DNA of 64,000 nucleotides from Acidimicrobiaceae bacterium (GTDB taxonomy: Bacteria > Actinomycetota > Acidimicrobiia > Acidimicrobiales > RAAP-2). Below, piece after piece: positions 9,868 through 18,588 of the stretch; the stretch's first letter is position 1; each line of letters starts with the position of its first letter. The stretch lies in the NCBI GenBank assembly GCA_003155915.1, contig PMFA01000021.1, positions 89,358 through 153,357 on the forward strand, in the 5' to 3' direction. Under the pieces are notes generated by a model. It did not search any database, had not been told where the DNA came from, and saw nothing but the letters and a program-made list of their open reading frames with translations. The translations under genes and the position numbers were made by a program.

Positions 9868-12384
9868 ATGGACGACTTCAGGCTTCGGTCCGAGCGACGG
9901 CCGTCCGAGGGAGGCATTCCCGCGCGACGCGCCGTGACGCATTGGGCGTGGCGCCTCTTTCGGCGCGAATGGCGTCAACAGCTTTTGATCCTCGCGTTGA
10001 TTACCGTGGCGGTCGCGGCGACGATCCTCGGCTCGTCGGTCGCGGTGAACAATCCACCGCCGAAGGATGCCGGCTTCGGCACGGCGCCCTATTCGGCGTC
10101 CTTCGCGAGTTACAGCGCGAAGGCGCAGACATTCATCGCGAAGGCGGCGCATCTCGGCACCGTTCAGGTGATCGAGAATGTGACCTACTCCATTCCCGGG
10201 TCGATCAACACGTATCAACTGCGATCCCAAGACGCTCGTGGCCCATTCGGTGGCCCGATGCTCTCGCTCATCAATGGTCACTATCCCTCGAGCGCCGACG
10301 AGGTCGCCGTGACGAATGGCGTGGCGTCGGCCTTCCATCTTTCGATCGGCAAGACCTGGAAAGTGGGTGGTGTCAATCGCGACGTCGTCGGCATCGTGCA
10401 GAACCCGCAGAGCCTGCTTGATGCATTCGCCCTCGTCGTGCCGGGACAGGTCACGAACCCGTCGCAAGTCACAGCACTCTTTGACGTACCGGCTAGTGCA
10501 ATTCGATCATTAAGTGAGGGTGTTCAGATCAGTACTCCGGCTTCGGTCGCGGCGTCGAATCCGTTGAATCCAGAGACCATTTCGCTCGCGGCTCTGGTCC
10601 TCGGAATGCTGCTGATCGCGCTCGTGTCGATCGGCGGCTTCACGGTGCTCGCGCAGCGTCGCATGCGTTCCATTGGAATGCTCGAGTCGATCGGCGCGAC
10701 GGACCGTCACGTACGTCTCGTGGTGAGTGCGAACGGCACCGTCGTCGGTATCGTCGGCGCGATCCTCGGTTTAATCATCGGTTTCGCCGGTTGGTTGGCC
10801 TATCGACCGAGTTTCGAACAAAGCGCGCATCACCTCATCGGCGTGTTCGCCCTTCCGTGGATCGTCGTAATGCTGGCCATAGTCCTCGCAGTCCTGGCGG
10901 CGTACTTCGCGTCGTCTCGGCCGGCGCGCGCCGTCACGAAGATCCCGATCGTCCACGCGTTGTCCGGTCGCCCGGCGCCGCCTCGTCAGATCCACCGTTC
11001 CGCCGTCCCCGGCGTCGTCTTCTTAGTTGCGGCCTTCTTGTTACTCGGCTATTCCGGCGGAACCGGAGGCGGCAACGGCAGTGGCGGGGCACCCGAACTC
11101 CTCCTCGGACTCGTCCTTCTCACGCCGGGATTGATCCTGCTCGCGCCGTTCTTCTTGTCGTTGACCGAACGCGTCAGTCGCCGCGCGCCGATTGCGGCGA
11201 GGCTTGCGCTGCGCGACCTCGCTCGGTATCGGGCGCGCTCGGGTTCGGCCCTCTCGGCGATCAGTATCGGCGTGCTCATCTCGGTCATCGTGGTGCTCGC
11301 GGCGGCGTCGCGCTTCAGCAACGTGCTCGACTACGCGGGGCCCAACCTCGACTCGAATCAACTCGCGCTCCACACCGCCTTCCCACCACACGGCGTGAAC
11401 ATCGTGCATCGCAACGCCAAGGGACAACTGGTTCCGGTGCCGAATCAAAAGACGGAAACCGCGACGCCAGCACAGCTCGCCGCGGGGGCCGGTCAGATCG
11501 CGAAGGGACTCAACGCACACCTCGTTGCCCTCGAATCGCCGAACGCCTTTTTGAGCGGCACGCAGGGCGGCCGCAACTGGAGCGGTCAGATCTACGTCGC
11601 GACGCCACAGTTGTTACGAGCGTTCGGAATAAAGGCGTCCGAGATCAATCCGAAGGCGGACGTCTTGACGTCACGTCCCGGCCTCTCCGGTGTCTCGGGT
11701 CTCGCCATGGGCTACGGGACTAATAGCAAGAAATCGGTCCTTCGAGGCGGTCCCGCAGGAAGTGACCGGCATCCGCTGATCCAAGAAATCAGCGCGTTGC
11801 CCAGCGGCACTTCGGCACCGAATACGGTCATCACCGAATACGCGATGAAGAGGTTCCATATCTCCATGTCCACGAGCGACTGGCTGGTCGTGGGCACCCA
11901 AAGCTTCACCGCGGCCCAGATCAGCAGTGCGCAGCTCACTGCGTCGACGGCGCAACTCCAAGTTGAATCGAGGAATGACATTCCTTCGGGATCGACCATC
12001 ATCAACTGGGCGACGCTCTTCGGGATTCTCATCGCCCTCGGCGTCCTGGCGATGTCCGTCGGACTCGTGCGCAGTGAGACCTCGAGCGATCTGCGGACAC
12101 TGGCCGCGACCGGTGCGTCCAGTTACACGCGTCGCACGTTGACGGCGGTTACGGCCGGGGCACTCGGCTTCCTCGGGGCGCTTCTCGGAGTAGTCGGCGG
12201 CTACATCGCCATGATCGGTTGGCTGAGGAGTAATTCGTTGAACGGTGGTATCTCCGCGCTCAAAGACGTTCCCTTCGGTGACCTGATGCTCATACTGTTC
12301 GGCATGCCGGCTCTGGCGGCCATCGTGGGCTGGCTCCTGGCGAGCCGCGAGCCCGCCGTGATGGGACGTCAACCAATCGAATGA
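9868..12384 (+). CDS. ABC transporter permease, FtsX-like
   Basis: Large permease (838 aa) with one N-terminal membrane segment (~residues 38-57), a big extracytoplasmic region, and two FtsX-like membrane blocks (~235-360 and ~710-830). There are further hydrophobic segments near 375-430, so the protein resembles an internally duplicated MacB/LolE-type permease. ATG 9868 is taken because the open frame upstream overlaps the ATPase gene in another frame. Together with its ATPase it probably drives mechanotransmission or export of a peptide or drug, under PadR control. The substrate is unknown. Confidence 0.88.
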   Translation: MDDFRLRSERRPSEGGIPARRAVTHWAWRLFRREWRQQLLILALITVAVAATILGSSVAVNNPPPKDAGFGTAPYSASFASYSAKAQTFIAKAAHLGTVQVIENVTYSIPGSINTYQLRSQDARGPFGGPMLSLINGHYPSSADEVAVTNGVASAFHLSIGKTWKVGGVNRDVVGIVQNPQSLLDAFALVVPGQVTNPSQVTALFDVPASAIRSLSEGVQISTPASVAASNPLNPETISLAALVLGMLLIALVSIGGFTVLAQRRMRSIGMLESIGATDRHVRLVVSANGTVVGIVGAILGLIIGFAGWLAYRPSFEQSAHHLIGVFALPWIVVMLAIVLAVLAAYFASSRPARAVTKIPIVHALSGRPAPPRQIHRSAVPGVVFLVAAFLLLGYSGGTGGGNGSGGAPELLLGLVLLTPGLILLAPFFLSLTERVSRRAPIAARLALRDLARYRARSGSALSAISIGVLISVIVVLAAASRFSNVLDYAGPNLDSNQLALHTAFPPHGVNIVHRNAKGQLVPVPNQKTETATPAQLAAGAGQIAKGLNAHLVALESPNAFLSGTQGGRNWSGQIYVATPQLLRAFGIKASEINPKADVLTSRPGLSGVSGLAMGYGTNSKKSVLRGGPAGSDRHPLIQEISALPSGTSAPNTVITEYAMKRFHISMSTSDWLVVGTQSFTAAQISSAQLTASTAQLQVESRNDIPSGSTIINWATLFGILIALGVLAMSVGLVRSETSSDLRTLAATGASSYTRRTLTAVTAGALGFLGALLGVVGGYIAMIGWLRSNSLNGGISALKDVPFGDLMLILFGMPALAAIVGWLLASREPAVMGRQPIE

Positions 12385-12393
12385 CGTCGAACT

Positions 12394-12410
12394 TCGTGGG
12401 TGCTCCACGA
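12394..12410. terminator. Hairpin between convergent permease and mftF genes
   Basis: TCGTGG (12394-12399) and CCACGA (12405-12410) form a perfect 6-bp stem with a five-base loop, midway between two convergent stop codons. There is no T tract on either strand, so termination is only a possibility. Confidence 0.35.
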
Positions 12411-12423
12411 CACACGGAGTGAA

Positions 12424-13875
12424 TCAGAGGTTGCCCGCACCGGGCTTGAGCCCGAGGACGTTACGCAGTCCGAGCGTCGACTTCGTGATGTGCGGCTTCA
12501 GCGCGCCAAGTGAGCGCGATCGTACCGCGCCGCTCATGACGCCCACCCCGTAAGCGACGTCGTCGGCGACGCCGAGGGGAATGTCGGCGACTCGAACTCG
12601 CGTCGATCGCCAGCGATAGGCCGTTCCCACGATGAAGAGCGTGAGCGCGCGGCGGCGGAGTTTCGGGTGGAGCGCACACAACACGATCACGACGCCGAAC
12701 GTGCGCACGGCGGCGCGCGCCATCAAGGGACCGGCGCGGACCATTCCGCGTCCGACGAGTTCGGTGGTCACCTTGTCAGCGTTGTCGGTCGTCGGAAGAA
12801 GTCGTTCGCGAAGTTGGTCGCGCGCGGCGTCGATGATGCGCAGTCCCACCATTGGCTTGCCAACCAGGACGCTCAACCACGTAAAGAGCGTCCACGTGTC
12901 GGCGCGAAAGGGCGCGAGCCGCGTCCCGTGATGTTGGGCGAGTTCGCTCGATGACTGTCCATAGCGGATGCGTTGGCCCCACCACCCGCGCCAGGAGTCT
13001 CGGGCTCGGTGCGTCACGGCGACGTCGGCGACGTAGCGCACGAGCCATCCACGGTCGTGCAGGCGCCACACGAGATCGACGTCCTCGCCGTAACGCAGTG
13101 TCTCGTCGAAGCCGTCGCCGAAACAGTTCCGGCGAATTAATAGACACGCACTCGGTACGAAGGGGACCATCGAATTGGGAATCACGAGCGCGCTGCGATC
13201 TCCCACGTCCAAAGGACTGAAACGTTCTTCGAAGCGGTCGCGCCGCGACGGGCCGTGGGCTCCTCGGATCCGTGGTGCGACGGCTCCTTCGAGGGGATCG
13301 TCGAAGTGCACTTGGAGTCGAGCCAGGACGTCGAGTGGGTTGTCCAGGGTGACGTCGACGTCGATGAACCACAGCAATGGCCGCGTCGTATGTTGCGCTC
13401 CCGCGTTGCGCGCACTGCCCGGTCCGAGATTCTCTTCCAGACGAACGATGTCAGCCCCGAAGCGTTGTGCGCACTTCGCGACGGCTTGGGCGTCGCTCGA
13501 AGCGTCGTCGACGACCGTGACGTGAAGTTCGCTCAGTGACTCGAGTAGTGCGCGCAGCAAGTCGATGTCGTCATGAACGGGCACGACGACGTCGACGTCG
13601 TCGACCTTGGCCTCACTGCGATAGAGGGGATGGAGCAACCCCTGTTGCACGAGGGTGCGCGCGAATCGTTCTTCACCGGCTTGGACTTGGCCACCGCCAA
13701 CCCAGCGCTCCGCCACGGCACGTGAGCCGCCCGGAAGACGCAGGAGTCGCCACGGGGACCCGCCGCTCAGTAGATCGCGGTCGAGGAATTTGGCCCCGTC
13801 ATCGAGGATCACCCTGGTCCCCGTCGGGACCGGGACCTCGACCGGCAGAGGGGCCAGTGGCAGAAGTTGGCGCAC
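12424..13875 (-). CDS. mftF: Mycofactocin glycosyltransferase MftF
   Basis: Family 2 glycosyltransferase (about 483 aa), which in mycobacteria adds glucose units to the mycofactocin core. It has the N-terminal MftF-like stretch with SGGSPWRLLRLPGG, the GT2 start DVVVPVHDD, the NLGPGSARNAGA motif, a DVDVT metal-binding site and GEDVDLVWRLHDRGW. A C-terminal hydrophobic region suggests membrane association. The frame extends to 13,965 over mftA, but GTG at 13,875 matches family N-termini and lies six bases after CAGACT, a -10-like hexamer. It is transcribed away from mftABCD, unlike the usual co-directional order. Confidence 0.88.
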   Translation of the reverse strand: MRQLLPLAPLPVEVPVPTGTRVILDDGAKFLDRDLLSGGSPWRLLRLPGGSRAVAERWVGGGQVQAGEERFARTLVQQGLLHPLYRSEAKVDDVDVVVPVHDDIDLLRALLESLSELHVTVVDDASSDAQAVAKCAQRFGADIVRLEENLGPGSARNAGAQHTTRPLLWFIDVDVTLDNPLDVLARLQVHFDDPLEGAVAPRIRGAHGPSRRDRFEERFSPLDVGDRSALVIPNSMVPFVPSACLLIRRNCFGDGFDETLRYGEDVDLVWRLHDRGWLVRYVADVAVTHRARDSWRGWWGQRIRYGQSSSELAQHHGTRLAPFRADTWTLFTWLSVLVGKPMVGLRIIDAARDQLRERLLPTTDNADKVTTELVGRGMVRAGPLMARAAVRTFGVVIVLCALHPKLRRRALTLFIVGTAYRWRSTRVRVADIPLGVADDVAYGVGVMSGAVRSRSLGALKPHITKSTLGLRNVLGLKPGAGNL

Positions 13876-13949
13876 GGGTGGAGTCTGACACGATTTGGTG
13901 CGGCGCCGGTCGCGACACCGGTCAGAATGGAGGTGTCCGAGGAGGAACG

Positions 13950-14054
13950 ATGCCGACCGAAACACTGATCGAAGAGCAGATTGTCGAGACTGAAGAGAGC
14001 GAGGAGCTTCTCGTCGAAGAGGTCTCCATCGACGGACTCTGCGGCGTCTACTAA
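13950..14054 (+). CDS. mftA: Mycofactocin precursor peptide MftA
   Basis: Ribosomally made precursor of the redox cofactor mycofactocin, only 34 aa. It has an acidic leader (many Glu) and ends in IDGLCGVY, where known precursors end in IDGMCGVY. The terminal Val-Tyr pair, which MftC decarboxylates and cross-links, is intact. A strong ribosome-binding site, GGAGGA at 13,941-13,946, sets the start. mftB begins two bases after the stop. The Met-to-Leu change in the core is the one visible deviation. Confidence 0.93.
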   Translation: MPTETLIEEQIVETEESEELLVEEVSIDGLCGVY

Positions 14055-14056
14055 AC

Positions 14057-14338
14057 GTGACGTCGTCAACCGTCGTCGCTTTTGACGCGAGCGCACCGTG
14101 GCAATTGAACGAGCAGGTCTCACTGCGCGATGAGTCATTCGGCGCATTGGCGTATCACCACGGCACGCGTCGATTGGTGTTCCTGAAATCTCGCGAGCTC
14201 GTCGCCGTCGTTCGTCAACTATCCGACTTTGACAGTGCCGACGCCGCGATCCTCGCCCTGGTGCCCGAGGGCCAGCGCGCTCGTTACTCCACCGCGTTGA
14301 CGTCGCTCGTTCGATCGGAGATTCTCTGTGAGCGCTGA
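14057..14338 (+). CDS. mftB: Mycofactocin chaperone MftB
   Basis: Small PqqD-like RiPP recognition element (93 aa) that binds the MftA leader and presents it to MftC. The start is a GTG two bases after the mftA stop, without its own Shine-Dalgarno sequence, so translation is probably coupled to mftA. The sequence has the winged-helix pattern expected of the family, including FGALAYHHGTRRLVFLKS in the beta hairpin. It overlaps mftC by 11 bases. Confidence 0.9.
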   Translation: MTSSTVVAFDASAPWQLNEQVSLRDESFGALAYHHGTRRLVFLKSRELVAVVRQLSDFDSADAAILALVPEGQRARYSTALTSLVRSEILCER

Positions 14339-15443
14339 GAGTTCGCTGCGGAACCGCTTCGAACGCGGTCTCGCCGCGCCGATCTGTCTCACCTGGGAGT
14401 TGACCTACGCCTGCAACCTCGCGTGCACGCACTGTCTCTCCTCGTCGGGGCGACGCGACCCTAATGAGTTGAGCACGTCAGAGGCCAAAGCGTTGATTGA
14501 CGAGATCGCCGCGATGCAGATCTTCTACGTCAACATCGGCGGCGGTGAACCGATGATCCGTCGCGACTTCTTTGAACTCATCGAACACGCGGTGAACCAG
14601 CACGTTGGCGTCAAGTTCTCCACGAACGGGACGCGTATCGACGAAGCGGCCGCGCGTCGACTGGCGGCCATCGACTACCTCGACATCCAGATCTCAATCG
14701 ATGGTGTGGACGCGGCGACCAGTAATCGAATTCGCGGCGCTGGCAGTTACGACAGCGCTCGTCGCGCGATGGACAACCTGAAGGCCGCGGATTTCGGTCA
14801 GTTCAAGATTTCGGTCGTCATGACCCGAGAGTCGATCGAACAGCTCGACGAATTTGAGAAGCTCGCCGCGCACTACGGCGCCGAGCTGCGCCTCACGCGT
14901 CTTCGGCCCTCGGGCCGAGGGGTCGACGTGTGGCAGGAACTGCACCCGACGCTCGAACAGAACCGCCGTCTCTACAAATGGCTCCTCGCGCGCCCGAACG
15001 TGTTGACCGGCGACTCGTTCTTCCACCTCTCAGCGCTCGGCGAAGCGCTCTCGGGACTGAACCTCTGCGGCGCCGGTCGCGTCGTCTGTCTGATCGATCC
15101 GGTCGGCGAGGTCTACGCCTGTCCCTTCGTGATCCACGAGGAGTTCCGGGCCGGCAACGTGCGCGGTTCCGGCTTTCGAGACGTGTGGCAGAACAGCGAA
15201 CTGTTTCAGTCGCTTCGCGAACCGGGCAACGCGGGGGCGTGCGCGTCGTGCGGCTCGTACGACGCGTGTCGCGGCGGGTGCATGGCGGCGAAGTTCTTCA
15301 CCGGCCTCGAGATGAGCGATCCCGACCCGGAATGCGTGTTCGGTCACGGTGAGCGCGCGCTCACGGCCAAGAAGGTGCTCCTTCGACCGACGCCGTCGCC
15401 CGATCATTCACGCCAGGTCCCGGTGACGATCTCCGCGCGCTGA
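14328..15443 (+). CDS. mftC: Mycofactocin radical SAM maturase MftC
   Basis: Radical S-adenosylmethionine enzyme (371 aa) that oxidatively decarboxylates the C-terminal Tyr of MftA and then forms the Val-Tyr carbon-carbon bond. The [4Fe-4S] motif C29-x3-C33-x2-C36 lies in TYACNLACTHC. The C-terminal SPASM domain carries further cysteines (CLIDPVGEVYACPF, CASCGSYDACRGGC, PDPEC) for auxiliary clusters. GTG at 14,328 overlaps the end of mftB. It belongs to the mftABC operon. Confidence 0.95.
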   Translation: MSAESSLRNRFERGLAAPICLTWELTYACNLACTHCLSSSGRRDPNELSTSEAKALIDEIAAMQIFYVNIGGGEPMIRRDFFELIEHAVNQHVGVKFSTNGTRIDEAAARRLAAIDYLDIQISIDGVDAATSNRIRGAGSYDSARRAMDNLKAADFGQFKISVVMTRESIEQLDEFEKLAAHYGAELRLTRLRPSGRGVDVWQELHPTLEQNRRLYKWLLARPNVLTGDSFFHLSALGEALSGLNLCGAGRVVCLIDPVGEVYACPFVIHEEFRAGNVRGSGFRDVWQNSELFQSLREPGNAGACASCGSYDACRGGCMAAKFFTGLEMSDPDPECVFGHGERALTAKKVLLRPTPSPDHSRQVPVTISAR

Positions 15444-15499
15444 CCGAGGTCAATTTCTGCCCTCGGATAAAGTCGCACTGAGTCGGGAACGGGGAATTG

Positions 15500-16672
15500 A
15501 TGGCGAGCAAGTGGTTTGAGTCGGTGGCCGTCGCCCAGCGTCGAGCCGAGAAACGCCTCCCCAGGTCCGTCTACGCGGCCCTCATCGCCGGATCCGAAAA
15601 AGGACTCTCGTCGAGGGACAACCTGGAGTCCTTCGACCTGTTGGGTTTCGCACCGCACGTGGCTGGCAACAAACGCGAGCGCACCATGGCGACGACCGTC
15701 ATGGGCCAATCAATCTCATTGCCCGTGCTGATCTCGCCGACCGGCGTCCAGGCGGTACATCCGGACGGCGAAGTTGCGGTGGCCCGGGCCGCGGCCAATC
15801 GCGGCGTCGCGATGGGGCTCAGCTCATTCGCCAGTCGCTCTATCGAAGAGGTCTGTGCCGTGAACTCTCAGGTCCTCTTCCAGATGTACTGGTCGGGCGA
15901 TCGCGACACGATGCTCGCGCGCCTGGCGCGCGCGCGTGACGCGGGCGCCAAGGGGATCATCCTCACGCTCGATTGGTCGTTCGCCAACGGGCGCGACTGG
16001 GGCAGTCCGTGGATCCCGGACAAGATCGGACTCAAGGCGGTCGTCAAGCTCGCCCCCGAAGTAGCGACGCGACCCCGTTGGTTCTGGTCCTTCGCCAGGA
16101 CCGGTCACATGCCGGGGCTGTTGACGCCGAACATGGCCCAGCCCGGCGAGAAGCCGCCGACGTTCTTCGGCGCCTACTACGAGTGGATGCAGAGCCCGCT
16201 GCCCGATTGGGACGACGTGGCGTGGTTGCGATCGAACTGGGACGGACCGTTCATGGTGAAGGGCGTCAGTCGGGTCGATGACGCCAAGCGGGTCGTCGAC
16301 CTCGGGGCGACCGCGCTCTCGGTCTCGAATCACGGAGGCAACAACCTCGACGGGACGCCGGCGCCGATCCGGGCGTTGCCCGCGGTCGTGGACGCGGTCG
16401 GTGACCAGATCGAAGTCCTGCTCGACGGCGGTGTTCGACGCGGGAGCGACGTGGTGAAGGCCCTGGCGCTCGGCGCGCGCGCCGTGATGATCGGACGCGC
16501 GTACCTGTGGGGACTCGCGGCCGAAGGTCAGGCCGGCGTGGAGAACGTACTCGACGTGCTGCGCGGCGGCATCGACTCGGCGCTGCTCGCCCTCGGCAGG
16601 TCCGACGTCAGTGAACTCGAACGCAGCGACGTCGTCGCGCCCGATGACTTCTTTCGAAGGTTGGGTCAGTGA
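15500..16672 (+). CDS. mftD: Mycofactocin dehydrogenase MftD
   Basis: FMN-dependent alpha-hydroxy-acid oxidase-type TIM barrel (390 aa), which oxidatively deaminates the mycofactocin core amine to give the redox-active ketoamide. Visible flavin and active-site motifs are SPTGVQAVHPDGEVAVARAA, SVSNHGGNNLDGTPA and LLDGGVRRGSDVVKALALGA. ATG 15,500 is preferred to an upstream TTG at 15,497 because GGGGA at 15,491-15,495 is better spaced to it. A -10-like TAAAGT about 25 bases upstream suggests an extra internal promoter. Its stop overlaps the SDR gene. Confidence 0.93.
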   Translation: MASKWFESVAVAQRRAEKRLPRSVYAALIAGSEKGLSSRDNLESFDLLGFAPHVAGNKRERTMATTVMGQSISLPVLISPTGVQAVHPDGEVAVARAAANRGVAMGLSSFASRSIEEVCAVNSQVLFQMYWSGDRDTMLARLARARDAGAKGIILTLDWSFANGRDWGSPWIPDKIGLKAVVKLAPEVATRPRWFWSFARTGHMPGLLTPNMAQPGEKPPTFFGAYYEWMQSPLPDWDDVAWLRSNWDGPFMVKGVSRVDDAKRVVDLGATALSVSNHGGNNLDGTPAPIRALPAVVDAVGDQIEVLLDGGVRRGSDVVKALALGARAVMIGRAYLWGLAAEGQAGVENVLDVLRGGIDSALLALGRSDVSELERSDVVAPDDFFRRLGQ

Positions 16673-17454
16673 GTCGCGTCGCCATCGTCACTGGCGCGGC
16701 ACGCGGCATCGGCGCGGCGACCGTCGATGCTCTTGTGAACGACGGCTACCGAGTGATCGCGGTCGATCGCTGTCGCGACATTCCCGAGGTCCCGTACGCG
16801 CTGGCGACGTCGGCCGACCTCGACGCCGTCGTGGCCCACCACGGTGACTCGGTGCTCGGACTCGTCGGTGACGTGCGCAGCGCCTCGGACATGCAACTCG
16901 CGGTCGAGACCGCGACGCGTCACTTCGGGCGCCTCGACGCGGTCGTCGCGTGCGCCGGGGTCGTCGCGGGCGGCGCGGCCATATGGGAGTTGAGCGACGC
17001 CGCGTGGGACGCGGTCTGGTCGGTGAACGTCCTCGGCACCCGACGGCTCATCGAAGCGGCCGCACCGACGTTGATCGCGAACGGCAAGGACGCGCACGGG
17101 CGCGTCGTGGCCGTTGCCTCAGCCGCTGGTCGCACCGGTCTCTACCATCTCGCGGCCTATTCAGCGGCCAAGCACGCGGTGGTCGGACTCATCCGGGGCA
17201 CCGCGATGGACTTAGCGCCCTACGGGGTGACCGCGAACGCCGTCAGTCCCGGTTCGACCCGCACGGCACTACTGGACGCGTCAGCCCAGGTCTATGAACT
17301 CTCCAGTGCCGAGGAGTTCGCGCAGCAACAGCCCATCGGCCGACTCATCGAACCGGTGGAAATTGCTGCCGCGATTTCGTGGCTGTGCTCGCCGGCCGCG
17401 TCAGCGATCACGGGTGCCGACGTCGCGGTCGACGGAGGCATGACGGTCGGCTGA
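16669..17454 (+). CDS. Mycofactocin-coupled SDR oxidoreductase
   Basis: Short-chain dehydrogenase (261 aa) with the nucleotide motif TGAARGIG near the N-terminus, the NAG-type ACAGVV region, catalytic Ser with Tyr-x3-Lys (YSAAKHA), and a C-terminal DGGMTVG. The stretch VDRCRDIPEVPYALAT is characteristic of a mycofactocin-linked SDR subfamily that keeps its NAD bound. GTG 16,669 overlaps the mftD stop, so it is translated with mftD. The probable role is oxidation of a secondary alcohol, with electrons passed to mycofactocin. Confidence 0.88.
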   Translation: MSRVAIVTGAARGIGAATVDALVNDGYRVIAVDRCRDIPEVPYALATSADLDAVVAHHGDSVLGLVGDVRSASDMQLAVETATRHFGRLDAVVACAGVVAGGAAIWELSDAAWDAVWSVNVLGTRRLIEAAAPTLIANGKDAHGRVVAVASAAGRTGLYHLAAYSAAKHAVVGLIRGTAMDLAPYGVTANAVSPGSTRTALLDASAQVYELSSAEEFAQQQPIGRLIEPVEIAAAISWLCSPAASAITGADVAVDGGMTVG

Positions 17455-17513
17455 GCCCGACGTCATTTGTTTTGGTTCGGCGGGCGTTGCTGCGTTGAAC
17501 CGACGTCAGCTGT

Positions 17514-18515
17514 TCACGCCAGGGGATGCGCTTGGAAGAACGCCCACATCAATTCGTTCGCGTTCACGAGGCTGGATTGTGGTCCGAGCAGATTGGTGAG
17601 TAACGACGGCAGCGTTGGTCCGCCGGGCCATTCGTGACCTTCACCGAAGATCTCGTAGAGCTCGATCTCCGCTCCGTTCGAACACGTGTAGTACGTCGTC
17701 AACTTGACGTCGTTCACCGGCCCCGAATGCGCGATTGAGCGGCAGTGATCTTGGTTCGACCAATCCTTGGCCGCGGTTGCGACCGAATAGGTCCAGTAGT
17801 TCTGTCCATTCCCGTTGAAGGGATCGATCGGATCGGCCGAACCGTGAAAAGAGATCACCGGTACGGCCCGAGTGGTCGCACAGGGCTTCGGGCGCCGTAA
17901 TCCACTGACCGGCGCGACCGCAGCGAAGAGACCTGCATCGTCACAGGCGAGTTGGCTGGTCATTCGCGCTCCGCCCGAGAACCCGGTCGCGTAGACCCCC
18001 GTGGTCTTCACGCAATACTTCGATTCCATGATGCCGACGAGTGACGTCAGGAACTTCACGTCGTTGGCGGACTTCGGAGGGACCGCGCGGCCGCCGACGA
18101 GCGGCTCGCCGGGTACGTTCCAGTCGAAACCTGTTCCGTCGGGGATGAGCGCCTGCGGGTAGGCGACGATGAAATCGTATTCATTGGCTGTTGCGTTCAT
18201 CTTGGTGAATCCCTCTTGTTCGAGGGCAGTGCTGCCGCTCCCGTGAAGGTTGAGTACCAACGCGAGGGGAGTGGTGCCGTTCGAGCTCTTCGGCACATGC
18301 ACGATTACCGTTCGGGTGAACCCGTTCACGTTGAGCGACAAGGTTGTCGAACCCGGTGACGCGCCACTACAACCGGATGAGGTGGCCGCGGCGGCCAACG
18401 TCGGCGACGCGGCGCCCAAAGGGACGGCTCCGAGCGCGACGAGCGCAATGGTTATTGCCGCGATCGATCCCTTGACGAAGCGCGCCGTGATGCAGTTCTT
18501 GGACTGTCCCTTCAC
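17514..18515 (-). CDS. Secreted PHB-depolymerase/feruloyl-esterase-like hydrolase
   Basis: Alpha/beta hydrolase of the LpqC/poly(3-hydroxybutyrate) depolymerase family (333 aa). An N-terminal signal peptide with Ala-rich hydrophobic core (~15-43) points to export. The nucleophile elbow is GFSGGAR, a probable acid is in HGSADPIDPFNGN, and the catalytic histidine is in GEGHEWPGG. A GAAGGAG ribosome-binding site precedes the GTG start. It is divergent from a marR-family gene, and a perfect TATAAT -10 box on its strand abuts an inverted repeat shared with that regulator. The substrate is probably a polyester or aromatic ester. Confidence 0.85.
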   Translation of the reverse strand: MKGQSKNCITARFVKGSIAAITIALVALGAVPLGAASPTLAAAATSSGCSGASPGSTTLSLNVNGFTRTVIVHVPKSSNGTTPLALVLNLHGSGSTALEQEGFTKMNATANEYDFIVAYPQALIPDGTGFDWNVPGEPLVGGRAVPPKSANDVKFLTSLVGIMESKYCVKTTGVYATGFSGGARMTSQLACDDAGLFAAVAPVSGLRRPKPCATTRAVPVISFHGSADPIDPFNGNGQNYWTYSVATAAKDWSNQDHCRSIAHSGPVNDVKLTTYYTCSNGAEIELYEIFGEGHEWPGGPTLPSLLTNLLGPQSSLVNANELMWAFFQAHPLA

Positions 18516-18548
18516 GACGTCTCCTTCACTAAAGAAACTCCTCTGGTG

Positions 18549-18582
18549 ATTATATGCAACCGAGTTGCCTAAATGCTAATGT
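18549..18582. promoter_or_regulatory. Divergent promoters with a shared operator (MarR / esterase)
   Basis: The near-palindrome TATGCAAC-CGA-GTTGCCTA at 18,553-18,571 lies between two -10 boxes. TATAAT for the esterase is on the minus strand (18,549-18,554) and TAATGT (18,577-18,582) is six bases before the marR-family ATG. A protein bound here would block both promoters. Confidence 0.6.
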
Positions 18583-18588
18583 GGTGTC

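Noticed and set aside
13536-13949. Open frame continuing upstream of mftA in the same frame
   Set aside because: It is antisense to mftF, Arg-rich, and mftA has a strong ribosome-binding site at its own short start.
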